Positions 8,636 through 17,200 are shown, counted from the stretch's first letter. The stretch is DNA of 60,907 nucleotides from an uncultured Alphaproteobacteria bacterium (GCA_937892955.1 CALBKH010000115.1:1-60907); one strand, 5' to 3'. Numbers and translations are program-made. Notes: a model not told the origin generated them from the letters alone.

Positions 8636-9106
8636 ATGACGGATCGTCCGGCGGTGCTCTTCGTCTGTCTCGGCAACATCTGTCGCTCGCCGTTGGCGGA
8701 GGCCGCCTTCCGCGCCGAGGCGGCACGCGCCGGGCTCGCGGTCACGGTCGATTCGGCCGGCACCGCCGGTTGGCACGTCGGCCGGCCGCCGGATGCGCGG
8801 GCACGGGCGGTGGCGCGCCGTCACGGGGCGCCGATCGACGACTATGCGGCGCGGCAGGTGGGGCGCGACGACTTCCAGCGCTTCGACCACATCGTCGCGC
8901 TCGATCGGGAGAACCTCGCGGTGCTGGCGGCGATGCGGCCGGAAGGGGCGCGCGCCCGGCTGTCGCTGCTGCTCGATCATGTCGAGGGACGCGCCGGCGA
9001 GGCGGTCGCCGATCCCTACTACGGGCCGGATTCCGGCTTCGAGATCACCTGGGCCGAGGTTTCGGCCGGGGCGCGCGGGCTCGTGCGGGCGATCCGCGAG
9101 GGCTGA
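8636..9106 (+). CDS. Low-molecular-weight protein-tyrosine phosphatase
   Basis: This 156-residue cytoplasmic enzyme has the N-terminal phosphate loop C-x5-R (CLGNICRS, Cys11 and Arg17) and the catalytic general acid in the ADPYYG segment (Asp126). The ATG at 8636 is preceded by GGAGGTGGGG, and starting there puts the active-site Cys near residue 11 as in the family. Bacterial relatives dephosphorylate tyrosine kinases or arginine-phosphorylated proteins; no partner kinase is visible nearby. It is divergent from the RNase T2 run. Confidence 0.93.
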   Translation: MTDRPAVLFVCLGNICRSPLAEAAFRAEAARAGLAVTVDSAGTAGWHVGRPPDARARAVARRHGAPIDDYAARQVGRDDFQRFDHIVALDRENLAVLAAMRPEGARARLSLLLDHVEGRAGEAVADPYYGPDSGFEITWAEVSAGARGLVRAIREG

Positions 9107-9143
9107 GCGGCGCGGAGGTCGCCGTCGCCCTGCGGCTGCCGCC

Positions 9144-9887
9144 TCACTTGCAGCCGTTGTGCAGCTTCCACCCCTCTTCGTGGCCGATCGCCTTGGCGAA
9201 ATCGGGAACGCGGCAGCGCGCCTCTTCTTCCGGCGAGAGGGTGGTGCCGGTGCCGGGTGTCGCGGCGTCGGGGAAGGCCGGCTGCGCCGTGATCCACGGC
9301 GAGACGCCCCACAGGGCGGCGGCGAAGACGATCGGCGCGGCGATCTGGCCGGCGGTCAGGCGCTGGATCGGACGGCGCTCGCGGGGATCGCAGGCGTCGC
9401 CGGGGCAGAGCTCGGTCTTCTGCCGGGTGAGCAGCCGGTGCAGGCGGCAGCCGATGCAGATGCCGAAGGCGCTCTCGAAGAAAAGGAGGACGAGGCAGAG
9501 GAGGCAGATCGCCAGATTGACCGGGCCGCGGACGTTCTGGACGACCACCAGCCACAGCATCGTGCCGGCGAGGACGAGACCCAGCCCCCAGGCGAAGCGC
9601 TTCTGCGGTGCGCCGACCAGTTCCGGCGTCTGGTTGCGCACGGCGATGCGGCCGGCGATCAGGCTCGGCGACCAGCGCGGGTTGACCAACACGCGGATGG
9701 CGAAATCGAGCAGAAAGGCGACGATCACCAGCTTGGTCGGGACGAAGTCGCCGGCGAACCAGGCGTTCATGAAGGCGATCAGGGCGACCAGGAACATGAG
9801 GCCGGCGCCGGCGCGGATCTCGCGCTCGTTGAGGACGGGGACGTCGTGCTCCTCCACGGTCTCGCCGAAACCGAACAATGCGTTCAT
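9144..9887 (-). CDS. DUF4395-family integral membrane protein
   Basis: This is a protein of about 247 residues. Four hydrophobic segments are evident: LMFLVALIAFMNAW, LVIVAFLLDFAIRVLV, LGLVLAGTMLWLVVV and AICLLCLVLLFFESAFG, with a further one at the C-terminal third. The pattern and the FAIRVLVNPRWSP segment match DUF4395 membrane proteins. The C-terminus (after about residue 205) is a hydrophilic tail with two Cys. Two in-frame ATGs compete (9893 and 9887); GGGAGAA touches the first but lies about 6 bases from the second, so I use 9887. The function is unknown. Confidence 0.75.
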   Translation of the reverse strand: MNALFGFGETVEEHDVPVLNEREIRAGAGLMFLVALIAFMNAWFAGDFVPTKLVIVAFLLDFAIRVLVNPRWSPSLIAGRIAVRNQTPELVGAPQKRFAWGLGLVLAGTMLWLVVVQNVRGPVNLAICLLCLVLLFFESAFGICIGCRLHRLLTRQKTELCPGDACDPRERRPIQRLTAGQIAAPIVFAAALWGVSPWITAQPAFPDAATPGTGTTLSPEEEARCRVPDFAKAIGHEEGWKLHNGCK

Positions 9888-10011
9888 CGCCATTTCTCCC
9901 GAAGCATCGCCGCGATGCCAGCGTCGGCGATGGACGGTGCAACGCGTTTTCCGGCCGATCACCGAGAGTTCATGGGCGTGATTCCAGTGGGGCGAACCGG
10001 GCGGCGGTCGC

Positions 10012-10881
10012 TCACTCCGGCACCAGCCAGCGCCAGGCGGCGGCGCCGCGGCCGGTGGCGAGGCGCTCGGCCAGTGCCGGGAGCAGGATGTCGAGTTCTT
10101 CGGCGAGCTTCCACGGCGGATTGACGATCACGAGGCCGTTGGCGGTGAGCGGACCGTCGGTCCGGGTGGCGGCGGTCGCCAGTTCGACGGCCATGACGCG
10201 ACGGATGCCGGTGGCGACGATCGCGTCGTGGAAGCGGGCGAGGTCGCGGCGGTCCTTGATCGGGTGCCAGACGAGATAGGTGGCGGTGGCGAAGCGGCGG
10301 GTCGCCTGGACGAGGCCGGTGACGATGCGATCGAACTCGCCTTCCTTCTCGAAGGGCGGATCGACGACGACGAGGCCGCGGCGCTCCTTGAAGGGCAGGA
10401 AGCTCTTCAGCGCCAGCCAACCGTCGAGTTCGACCACCTTGACGCGGGCGTCGCCGGCGAAGAGGTCGGCGAGGGTGGCGGCGTCGGCGGGATGCAGTTC
10501 GACCACGGTGGCGCGGTCGTCGCGGCGCAGGCCGGCGCGGATCACCAGCGGCGAGCCGGGATAGCGGGTCAGCCGCTCGGGCGTGAGATGCTCGGGGCGG
10601 GTCAGGCCGGCGGCGCTCGCCACCGCGGCGAGCCAGGGGGCGAGCAACTCGGCGACGGGGGCAGGAAAGGGGGCGGCGAGGATGCGGCCGATGCCGTCCC
10701 GCCATTCGCCGGTGCGCGCGGCCTCGGTGCCGGTGAGATCGTAGAGACCGATGCCGGCGTGGGTGTCGAGGACGCGGAACGGCGCCGGCTTTCCCGCGAG
10801 ATGGACGAGAATGCGGGCGAGCACCGCGTGTTTCAGGACGTCGGCGAAATTGCCGGCGTGGAAGGCGTGACGGTAGTTCAT
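10012..10881 (-). CDS. rlmJ: 23S rRNA (adenine(2030)-N6)-methyltransferase RlmJ
   Basis: This 289-residue enzyme begins MNYRHAFHAGNFADVLKHAV, the characteristic RlmJ N-terminus. The SAM-binding segment is FRVLDTHAGIGLYDL and the catalytic adenine-N6 motif is DPPFE. It methylates A2030 of 23S rRNA using S-adenosylmethionine. The start at 10881 gives the family N-terminus exactly; the upstream open frame is Pro/Arg-rich and non-homologous. Confidence 0.95.
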   Translation of the reverse strand: MNYRHAFHAGNFADVLKHAVLARILVHLAGKPAPFRVLDTHAGIGLYDLTGTEAARTGEWRDGIGRILAAPFPAPVAELLAPWLAAVASAAGLTRPEHLTPERLTRYPGSPLVIRAGLRRDDRATVVELHPADAATLADLFAGDARVKVVELDGWLALKSFLPFKERRGLVVVDPPFEKEGEFDRIVTGLVQATRRFATATYLVWHPIKDRRDLARFHDAIVATGIRRVMAVELATAATRTDGPLTANGLVIVNPPWKLAEELDILLPALAERLATGRGAAAWRWLVPE

Positions 10882-11225
10882 CGGCGGTCTCGGTGGGTGC
10901 GCGGGATGCGGATCGCTGCGGGGTGGCGGGCGGCTCGGTCGCTCACCCGGTCGGTGAAACGGGGCCGCGCCACTTGCGACGGCCCCTCCGCCGCGGTTCG
11001 ACACCGGTTCGGGTTCCGTCACGGAGCGGCTTCTTCGTGCGGCGGCCGGTCCATCCGCTCGGGCATCGCCCGGAGATGCCTACGAAAAACCCTCCCGCGC
11101 GGGCACGGGAGGGTTCGAATTCTTCGCGTCCACGACCGTATGGCCCGTGGGCATGCGGCCGATGTCGATCGTCTCGGCGCGGTGACCGGCCCCGCGGGTG
11201 ACGGGGCCGAAACGCCGTGATGCGA
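10882..11225. other. Intergenic region between rlmJ and the cold-shock gene
   Basis: These 344 bases hold the rlmJ promoter region and, at 11084-11115, the terminator of the cold-shock gene. I see no further gene; the short open frames here are Arg/Pro-rich products of high GC. Confidence 0.5.
11084..11115 (-). terminator. Rho-independent terminator of the cold-shock gene
   Basis: Read leftward, a 10-base perfect inverted repeat (AACCCTCCCG / CGGGAGGGTT) with an 8-base loop is followed by a T-run (TTTTT at 11089-11085). It lies about 110 bases after the cold-shock stop codon and is one of the few terminators in the window with a proper U-tract. Confidence 0.88.
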
Positions 11226-11861
11226 TCACTCTTCGTCCGGCTGGCCGTAGTCGTCGCCGGTGCCACCTTCGACGTCACCCTCGGCGCCGCCTTCGAGCGG
11301 CTGGAGGTTGACGGCCTTGGGGCCCTTGCCGCGCTTGTCCGGCTCGGTCTCGAAGGAGATCTTCTGGCCCTTGTCGAGGGTGCCGAGGCCCGAGCGCTCG
11401 ACCGCGGAGACGTGCACGAACACGTCGGCGCCGCCCTCGTCGGGAGTGATGAAGCCGTAGCCCTTCTCGGCGTTGAAGAACTTCACGGTGCCGTTCTGAC
11501 GCGGGCCGCGCTCGACCTGCGGACGGGGACCACGCGGGCCGCCACCGAAACCACCTTCGTCGCCGAAGGAGCGACGCGGACGGAAACCACCGCCTTCACC
11601 GCCGCCGAAACCGCCGCGATCACGATCGCCGCCGCCGAAACCACGGTCGCCGCCGCCGAAACCACGGTCGCCGCCGCCGAAGCCGCCGCGTCCGCCACCG
11701 CCGAAACCGCGGTCACGATCGCCGCCGAAACCACGGTCGCCGCCGCCGAAACCACGATCACCACCGCCGAAGCCGCGATCGCCACCGAAGCCTTCGTCAC
11801 GACCACGCCCGAAGCCGCCGCGGTCGCCGCCACGTCCGCCGCCGAATCCACGATCCCTCAT
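11226..11861 (-). CDS. Cold-shock protein with long RGG/RGF-repeat N-terminus
   Basis: This 211-residue protein has an unusual layout. Residues 1-115 are a low-complexity tail of repeated GGGDRGFGG units rich in Gly, Arg, Asp and Phe. A canonical cold-shock domain follows, with both RNA-binding motifs intact: GTVKFFNAEKGYGFI (RNP1 KGYGFI) and VFVHVSA (RNP2). It closes with an acidic Gly-rich tail. Cold-shock domains bind single-stranded RNA or DNA; RGG-type tails in other proteins bind RNA and promote condensation. Here the tail is N-terminal rather than C-terminal. It is a single-gene transcript with a strong terminator. Confidence 0.92.
   Translation of the reverse strand: MRDRGFGGGRGGDRGGFGRGRDEGFGGDRGFGGGDRGFGGGDRGFGGDRDRGFGGGGRGGFGGGDRGFGGGDRGFGGGDRDRGGFGGGEGGGFRPRRSFGDEGGFGGGPRGPRPQVERGPRQNGTVKFFNAEKGYGFITPDEGGADVFVHVSAVERSGLGTLDKGQKISFETEPDKRGKGPKAVNLQPLEGGAEGDVEGGTGDDYGQPDEE
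11601..11800 (-). repeat. Tandem 21-base coding repeats in the cold-shock gene
   Basis: Imperfect tandem copies of a unit reading GCCGCCGAAACCACGGTCGC on the plus strand encode the GGDRGFG repeats. Near-identity at DNA level suggests recent expansion by slippage, and copy number may vary between strains. The opposite-strand frame through this region (Thr/Ala-rich) is a by-product of the repeat. Confidence 0.8.
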
Positions 11862-12122
11862 TCCCAGTCCTTTCCCGCGGGGCCTCGCCCCTTCAACGAC
11901 ACTTCACCCCGGACCAAATCGGTACGGAGTGAACGACCAGGCAGTCACGTTACACGTCGGGACAGGATTGCGCTGTTCATCTCGCGATCGCCCTCATCTC
12001 TCTCGAGATGCCTGCCGATCCACGGGATCCGGTCGCGCCGACCGTCTCGCCCAAGTTCCGAACCGCCGCCTCGCCATTTTATGGACGATACGGGCCGAAA
12101 GGGCAAGGGCGACGCGGCGGAA

Positions 12123-12752
12123 TCACTTGGTGCGACGCTTCTTTTGCTTGACCGATCGTTGTTCGGTTCGTTCGGAAAGTGCGGCATAGGCGCGGGCCGC
12201 GCGCTCGCGGCGCGACCAGACGACGACGCTGCCGTAGACGCGCAGATCGATCTCCGGTGGTAGGCGATAGGCCTGATCGCCCGTCGCCTTCTTCAGGCGG
12301 CCGAGGGAAACGTGTTTGGTGTCGGAGAGATCCTCGCCGAGACGGAGCCTTTCGGCGGCGACCAACCAGAGCTCGAGATCGCGGCCGGGAGTGACGGCGA
12401 GCTTCTCCAGGCGCAGCTCGTTGGCCGCCAGACGGGCGATGGCGCGGCCTTCCGCCTTCTCGCCGGTCGCGCCGGGTCGGAAGGCGCCTTCCAGCACCGC
12501 GGCGGGCGGCAGGGGCGAGGGCGGCACGGGCGGCGTCGGGGGGCGCGGCGAGGGTTCGGCACGGCGGTCCGACCCGGCGGCGCCGGGGGGTGCCGGCGGG
12601 GCGGCGATCGGGCGCAGCGGTCCGGGGACGGCGGCCGGCGGCGGTGCGGTCTCCTGGGCCCGCGCGACGCCCGGTCCCGCCGAGGAGACGGGATCGGCGA
12701 TCGTGGCGACGATCGTCGCCGCGGCGGTGGCCAGGAGCGTGATGGCGCGCAT
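12123..12752 (-). CDS. Exported DM13-like domain protein
   Basis: This 209-residue protein has a signal peptide (MRAITLLATAAATIVATIA), a Pro/Ala-rich linker of about 75 residues (about residues 30-105) and a C-terminal DM13-like domain: AVLEGAFRPG, RLEKLAVTPGRDLELWLVA, LGRLKKATGDQAYRLP and VYGSVVVWSRRERAAYA-like segments. Canonical DM13 domains have a Cys after the VVIW strand, proposed to take part in redox chemistry; here that position is Ser. It ends in a very basic tail (KQKKRRTK). The start at 12752 gives the cleanest signal peptide; an upstream ATG at 12791 is possible. Its role is unknown. Confidence 0.65.
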   Translation of the reverse strand: MRAITLLATAAATIVATIADPVSSAGPGVARAQETAPPPAAVPGPLRPIAAPPAPPGAAGSDRRAEPSPRPPTPPVPPSPLPPAAVLEGAFRPGATGEKAEGRAIARLAANELRLEKLAVTPGRDLELWLVAAERLRLGEDLSDTKHVSLGRLKKATGDQAYRLPPEIDLRVYGSVVVWSRRERAARAYAALSERTEQRSVKQKKRRTK

Positions 12753-12904
12753 GTGCGTCCTCGTCTCGACGTCCTCGTTTCCGACCGACATAGTATGGCG
12801 GTCGCTCGGTTGCGAGTCGGACCGGCGCGGCTGGCGGATTCGTGATCGGCCGTCCGCGACGCCGGCGGCGCCGTTGTCCGTCGAAATCGCCGCAGAGGAA
12901 ACGC

Positions 12905-13585
12905 ATGAGCGAGACCCCCGATACTCCGCAACTCCGCCTCGCCATCGTGCCGGTGACGGCGCTCGAGCAGAATTCGGCGATCCTGTTCGACGATGCGACG
13001 AAGCTCGGTGTGGTCACCGACCCCGGCGGCGACGTGCCGCGGATCCTCGACGCTCTGGCGCAGCTCGGGGTGACGGTCGACAAGATCCTCATCACCCACG
13101 GCCATTTCGACCACGCCGGAGGTGCGACGGACCTCAAGGAGGCGCTGGAGCGCAGATACGGCCGGCCGGTGCCGATCGAGGGGCCGCATCGCGACGACGC
13201 CTTCCTGCTCGAACGCATCCCGGAATCGGCGGCGCGCTGGGGTCTCAACGGGCTGCGGGCGTGCGCCTCCGATCGTCATCTCGAAGACGGCGACGAAGTG
13301 CGCTTCGGCGATGTGGTGCTGCAGGTGATCCACTGTCCCGGGCATTCGCCGGGCAGCGTCGTCTTCTTCCAGCCGGACGTGCGGCTCGCCATCGTCGGCG
13401 ACGTGCTCTTCGCCGGATCGATCGGGCGCACCGACCTGCCGCGCGGCGATCACGCCACGCTGATGCGCTCGATCCACGAGAAACTGCTGCCGCTCGGCGA
13501 CGACGTCGGCTTCCTCCCCGGTCACGGGCCGACGTCGACCCTCGGGGCGGAGCGGATGAACAACCCCTTCCTCGTCGAGGACTGA
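12905..13585 (+). CDS. MBL-fold metallo-hydrolase, YcbL/glyoxalase-II-like
   Basis: This 226-residue cytoplasmic enzyme has the zinc-binding signature THGHFDH at residues 64-70, a downstream metal-ligand CPGHSPGS, VGDVLFAGSIGR with the bridging Asp, and a final PGHGP His. The pattern matches the YcbL subgroup of hydroxyacylglutathione-hydrolase-like proteins, which hydrolyse thioesters of glutathione. The ATG at 12905 has AGAGGAA upstream; the longer open frame lacks homology. It is divergent from the DM13-like gene. Confidence 0.92.
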   Translation: MSETPDTPQLRLAIVPVTALEQNSAILFDDATKLGVVTDPGGDVPRILDALAQLGVTVDKILITHGHFDHAGGATDLKEALERRYGRPVPIEGPHRDDAFLLERIPESAARWGLNGLRACASDRHLEDGDEVRFGDVVLQVIHCPGHSPGSVVFFQPDVRLAIVGDVLFAGSIGRTDLPRGDHATLMRSIHEKLLPLGDDVGFLPGHGPTSTLGAERMNNPFLVED

Positions 13586-13688
13586 GCCCACCCGGCCACG
13601 GCGGCACGGCCGCGACCGCGCGGGTCCGGCGGCGCGGAGCCGAGCCGGTGCGCCTCGGGGCACGGATCGGGTCGACGTGCGTCGCGGC

Positions 13689-14066
13689 TCAGGCGTCGGC
13701 GCGGACGGCGGCGAGCCCCTCTTCGAGCAGGTCACCGACGTTGGGGATGCCCATCAGGTAGCGGGCGGTGGAGCGGACGGCGCGTTCGTGAGCGCGGCGG
13801 ATGGCGGCCGGCCATTCCTCCGGCTCGAAGTCGCCGCGGCCGATCCACACGAGAGCGACCAGTTCGGCCTGTTCGTCGATGTTGAGACCCTCGATGACGC
13901 CGCGGATCTGATCTTCGGTGCCGTCCTCGGCGATGTCTTCGAAGAGATGACCGGCGCCCGACTCGTAGCTGTCGTCGCCACTGTCGAATTCGGCGTTTCC
14001 GTCCTTGGAATCGATCAGACGGAGGTGCTCGACCAGGTCCAGGACCTTCTCGACCGAGATCTCCAT
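13689..14066 (-). CDS. DUF3775 domain protein
   Basis: This 125-residue acidic cytoplasmic protein carries the LVALVWIGRGDFEPEEW segment and the C-terminal TARYLMGIPNVGDLLEEGL segment that define DUF3775, a family confined mostly to alphaproteobacteria. The start is the ATG at 14066, giving MEISVEKVLDLVEHLR as N-terminus, which is typical for the family. No function is known. It is divergent from the DUF486/SemiSWEET pair. Confidence 0.85.
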   Translation of the reverse strand: MEISVEKVLDLVEHLRLIDSKDGNAEFDSGDDSYESGAGHLFEDIAEDGTEDQIRGVIEGLNIDEQAELVALVWIGRGDFEPEEWPAAIRRAHERAVRSTARYLMGIPNVGDLLEEGLAAVRADA

Positions 14067-14248
14067 GATGTCCTCTCTTTCCGACGGGTTCTTTCGCCGT
14101 CTTCGAGGCGCATCATGGGCCGGACGGCCGACGGGGGCCTTGAGCGGGATCAAAATCGCGAGAACGCGCAGCGGGAGACCTCGCGCTCATCTTCCGTCAA
14201 CCATATCGGGCGGAGTGTCGGGGCACATCTCGTGGAGAGGGCCTCACG

Positions 14249-14602
14249 ATGTCCACTGCGCTCGCCGGCTACGCGCTCCCGGTGGCGATGCTTCTCGCCT
14301 CCAACGTGTTCATGACCTTCGCCTGGTACGGCCACCTCGCCCACCCGAACCGGCCGCTGTGGGCGGTGGTGCTGGTCTCGTGGGGCATCGCCTTCTTCGA
14401 ATATTGCATCGCCGTGCCGGCCAACCGCTGGGGACACGCCTTCTATTCGGCGGTGGAGCTGAAGACCATCCAGGAGGTGGTCACTCTCCTCATTTTCGGC
14501 GTCTTCTCCTTCGTCTATCTGAAGGAACCGCCGGGGTGGAATCACATCCTCGGCTTCGGGCTGATCGCGCTCGGCGCGGGCCTCGTCTTCCAGAAATGGT
14601 GA
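14249..14602 (+). CDS. DUF486 (DMT-superfamily) small membrane protein
   Basis: This 117-residue protein has four predicted transmembrane helices. The NVFMTFAWYGHL, GIAFFEYCIAVPANRWG and LKTIQEVVTL segments identify the DUF486 family, small relatives of the drug/metabolite transporter superfamily. It is the first gene of a two-gene unit: the SemiSWEET gene starts 7 bases after its stop. The substrate is unknown. Confidence 0.9.
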   Translation: MSTALAGYALPVAMLLASNVFMTFAWYGHLAHPNRPLWAVVLVSWGIAFFEYCIAVPANRWGHAFYSAVELKTIQEVVTLLIFGVFSFVYLKEPPGWNHILGFGLIALGAGLVFQKW

Positions 14603-14609
14603 TCTCCTG

Positions 14610-14870
14610 ATGTTCCCTCTCCATGTCGAAGCGGTCGGCACCGTCGCCGCGCTCCTGACCACCCTGTGCTGGTTGCCGCAGACGTTGCGTGCCGTCCGCG
14701 CGCGCGACACCGCCTCGCTGTCGCTGTCGACCTTCGCGGTGTTCACCGCCGGTATCTCGTTGTGGCTGGTCTATGGTTTTCTCATCGGCTCGTGGCCGGT
14801 GATCCTCGCCAACATCTTCACGCTCGCGCTCAATCTGACCATCGTGGTGCAGAAGCTCCGACACGGGTGA
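14610..14870 (+). CDS. SemiSWEET / PQ-loop family transporter
   Basis: This 86-residue protein has three transmembrane helices, the half-size architecture of SemiSWEETs, which dimerise to transport sugars. The PQ motif is present in CWLPQTLRAVR (helix 1), followed by SLSLSTFAVFTAGISLWLVYG and NIFTLALNLTIVVQK. It lies 7 bases behind DUF486 and is probably translated from the same mRNA. Sugar specificity cannot be read from sequence. Confidence 0.9.
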   Translation: MFPLHVEAVGTVAALLTTLCWLPQTLRAVRARDTASLSLSTFAVFTAGISLWLVYGFLIGSWPVILANIFTLALNLTIVVQKLRHG

Positions 14871-15100
14871 TCTCGGACCAAGTGAGCCCGGCCCGGATCG
14901 GCAGTGCTGCGGAGGCCCTTCATCCCGAGGCGTGAGCGAAGGACCGAGAGGCACGGCAGGTCATCGGCTTCGCTCTTCGAGGGCCCGGCGCCGTCGGGCA
15001 CCTCAGGGTTAAGCGGAACAGGGAATCGTTTTGCTCGCAGCGAGTCGGTCTCGCGTCGAGTCGGTATGAGCCGGGCGGGGCGCGAACCCCGCCCGACCCG

Positions 15101-15355
15101 TCAGCGGTTGTCGGGCTGCGAACGCACGGCGCGGCGGCCGGCTTCGGAGACGACGTAGGGGGCACCGCCGCGCGAGGCGATCAGGCCGCGCCGGCGCAGC
15201 CGGGCGAAGGTGGCGAGATCGCAGTCGAGAAGGCGATTGCCGTCGCGGTCGATGCAGTCGACGGCGACGATGCGGCCGCCGTCACGGTGGTGACGAATGC
15301 GACCGCCCTGGGCCAGCACGTGCAGGACGCGCTGTTCCGTTCGGGAGATGTTCAA
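15101..15355 (-). CDS. yjhX: YjhX-family protein (DUF2084)
   Basis: This 84-residue product starts with NISRTEQRVLHVLAQGGRI and continues with HHRDGGRIVAVDCI, LLDCDLATFARLRRRGLI and RSQPDNR, matching E. coli YjhX almost position by position. YjhX was described as the toxin of the YjhX/YjhQ pair. I chose a TTG start at 15355: it gives the family length and has GAGAGAA about 5 bases upstream. An in-frame ATG at 15379 would add 8 residues. No YjhQ-like acetyltransferase is adjacent, so this copy is orphaned or has a non-toxin role; its winged-helix look fits a DNA-binding protein. Confidence 0.85.
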   Translation of the reverse strand: MNISRTEQRVLHVLAQGGRIRHHRDGGRIVAVDCIDRDGNRLLDCDLATFARLRRRGLIASRGGAPYVVSEAGRRAVRSQPDNR

Positions 15356-15851
15356 GGGAGTTCTCTCGGCGTGAGACATGCGGACGGTGCGCCGAACCGC
15401 GATCACGCGGGCCTCGGGCGCACCTTCTCCGGTGATCCGCGATCCGATCGGATCGAAAACCACGCGGGTCTTTCCGTGGAGCGAGTTCTCATGCGAACGG
15501 GTCTCTTCCACCCGTTCGGAACAGGCTCTTCGACGCGCCACGGGCGCGTCGTCTCACGCAGTCTCCGGCATCCGGCCTCCATCGAGAGGAGCGTCTTCTA
15601 GCCGGGCAGTGTGGCGAAGAGAAGTCGGGGAGACGACGGAGGATGAGGTCGGGGTTCGTGACCGGCGCGCCCGACCGGGAGAAGCGTCGACACCGTGACG
15701 TGTGGTCGCCGGGCACGACGGCGAAAGCGCTTGCCGGAACAGCGCGGCGGGACTAGGGTCCGGCGCGTTCCGCGGCGCGCGGTTTCAATCGTTCGCGCCC
15801 GCGGTTCTTCCGATCGAAACCATCCTTTCACGACCCATCCGGAGACCGACC
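15356..15851. other. Divergent intergenic region between yjhX and the aminotransferase
   Basis: These 496 bases have no convincing gene. Open frames continue through it on both strands but show no family resemblance and lack ribosome sites. It should contain the promoters for the leftward yjhX and the rightward aminotransferase; a ribosome site (GGAGA, 15841-15845) precedes the latter. Confidence 0.5.
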
Positions 15852-17054
15852 ATGGCCTTCCTCGCCGACAGCCTCTCGCGCATCAAGCCGTCCGCCACGA
15901 TCGCCGTGACGAACAAGGCGCGCGAGCTGAAAGCGGCCGGCCGCGACGTCATCGGTCTCGGCGCCGGCGAGCCGGACTTCGACACGCCCGACAACATCAA
16001 GGAAGCGGCGATCAAGGCGATCCGCGACGGCCAGACCAAGTACACCGCGGTCGACGGCATTCCGGAGCTGAAGAAGGCGATCGTCGACAAGTTCGCCCGC
16101 GAGAACGGCCTGACCTACAAGCCGAGCCAGGTGTCGGTCGGAACGGGCGGCAAGCAGGTGCTCTACAATGCGCTGCTGGCGACGCTGAACCCCGGCGACG
16201 AGGTGATCATCCCGGCGCCCTATTGGGTCAGCTATCCCGACATCGTTCTGCTCGGCGGCGGCACCCCGGTATTCGTCGAGGCCGGCATCGAGACCGGCTT
16301 CAAGATGACGCCGGAAGCGCTGGAAGCCGCGATCACGCCCAAGACCAAGTGGCTGATCTTCAACTCGCCGTCGAACCCGTCGGGCGCGGCCTACACCGCG
16401 GCGGAGATCAGGAAGCTCACCGACGTGCTGATGCGGCATCCGCAGGTGTGGGTGATGTCCGACGACATGTACGAGCACCTCGTCTACGACGACTTCGTCT
16501 TCGCCACCCCGGCGCAGGTGGAGCCCGGTCTCTACGATCGAACGCTGACGGTCAACGGCGTCTCCAAGGCCTATTGCATGACCGGCTGGCGCATCGGTTA
16601 CGGCGCCGGCCCCGAGGCGCTGATCAAGGCGATGGCGACGCTGCAGTCGCAGTCGACTTCGAACCCGTCGTCGATCGCCCAGTGGGCGGCGGTCGAGGCG
16701 CTGAACGGGCCGCAGGGCTTCATCCCCGAGCACAACAAGGTGTTCAAGGAGCGCCGCGACCTCGTCGTCTCCATGCTCAATCAGGCGAACGGCCTGACCT
16801 GCCCGACGCCGGAGGGCGCGTTCTACGTCTATCCGTCGTGCAAGGGCACGATCGGCAAGACGGCGCCGTCGGGCAACGTCATCAAGAGCGACGACGACTT
16901 CGTCACCGAGCTCCTGGAGTCGGAAGGCGTCGCGGTGGTGCAGGGCTCGGCCTTCGGTCTGGCGCCGCACTTCCGCATCTCCTACGCGACGGCGACTTCG
17001 GCGCTCGAGGAAGCCTGCAAGCGCATCCAACGCTTCTGCGGCAACCTGCGCTGA
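15852..17054 (+). CDS. PLP-dependent aspartate aminotransferase (class I, subgroup I-gamma)
   Basis: This 400-residue cytoplasmic enzyme has the signatures FNSPSNPSGAAYT, the Schiff-base Lys in VSKAYCMTGWRIGYG (about Lys239), and the substrate-carboxylate Arg in FRISYATA near the C-terminus. N-terminal LSRIKPSATIAVTNKARELK and LGAGEPDFDTP are typical of rhizobial AatA, which transaminates aspartate and sometimes prephenate or aromatic acids. The ATG at 15852 follows GGAGA and gives family length. A strong terminator follows, so it is probably transcribed alone. Confidence 0.95.
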   Translation: MAFLADSLSRIKPSATIAVTNKARELKAAGRDVIGLGAGEPDFDTPDNIKEAAIKAIRDGQTKYTAVDGIPELKKAIVDKFARENGLTYKPSQVSVGTGGKQVLYNALLATLNPGDEVIIPAPYWVSYPDIVLLGGGTPVFVEAGIETGFKMTPEALEAAITPKTKWLIFNSPSNPSGAAYTAAEIRKLTDVLMRHPQVWVMSDDMYEHLVYDDFVFATPAQVEPGLYDRTLTVNGVSKAYCMTGWRIGYGAGPEALIKAMATLQSQSTSNPSSIAQWAAVEALNGPQGFIPEHNKVFKERRDLVVSMLNQANGLTCPTPEGAFYVYPSCKGTIGKTAPSGNVIKSDDDFVTELLESEGVAVVQGSAFGLAPHFRISYATATSALEEACKRIQRFCGNLR

Positions 17055-17080
17055 TCCGTCTGCGATCTGCTCGCGTCTTC

Positions 17081-17114
17081 GAAGAGCCCGCGGCGCCCTC
17101 GCCGCGGGCTCTTC
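17081..17114 (+). terminator. Terminator after the aminotransferase gene
   Basis: A 15-base perfect inverted repeat (GAAGAGCCCGCGGCG and complement) with a CCCT loop lies 26 bases after the stop. The U-tract is poor (ACGTTCTCG), as for several terminators in this high-GC genome. Confidence 0.75.
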
Positions 17115-17200
17115 ACGTTCTCGCCGCATAGACCGAATACGGACGCCGGTCGAACAGAACGGATGTAGACTCACATTCAACGATCGGAAGGAGATCGGTC

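Noticed and set aside
11600..11810. CRISPR-like array
   Set aside because: The regularly spaced repeats are coding, have no unique spacers, and encode the Gly/Arg tail of the cold-shock protein.
11217..12263. Thr/Ala-rich open frame opposite the cold-shock gene
   Set aside because: The ETTVAAA repeats are merely the complement of the GGDRGFG coding repeats; the cold-shock domain proves the other strand.
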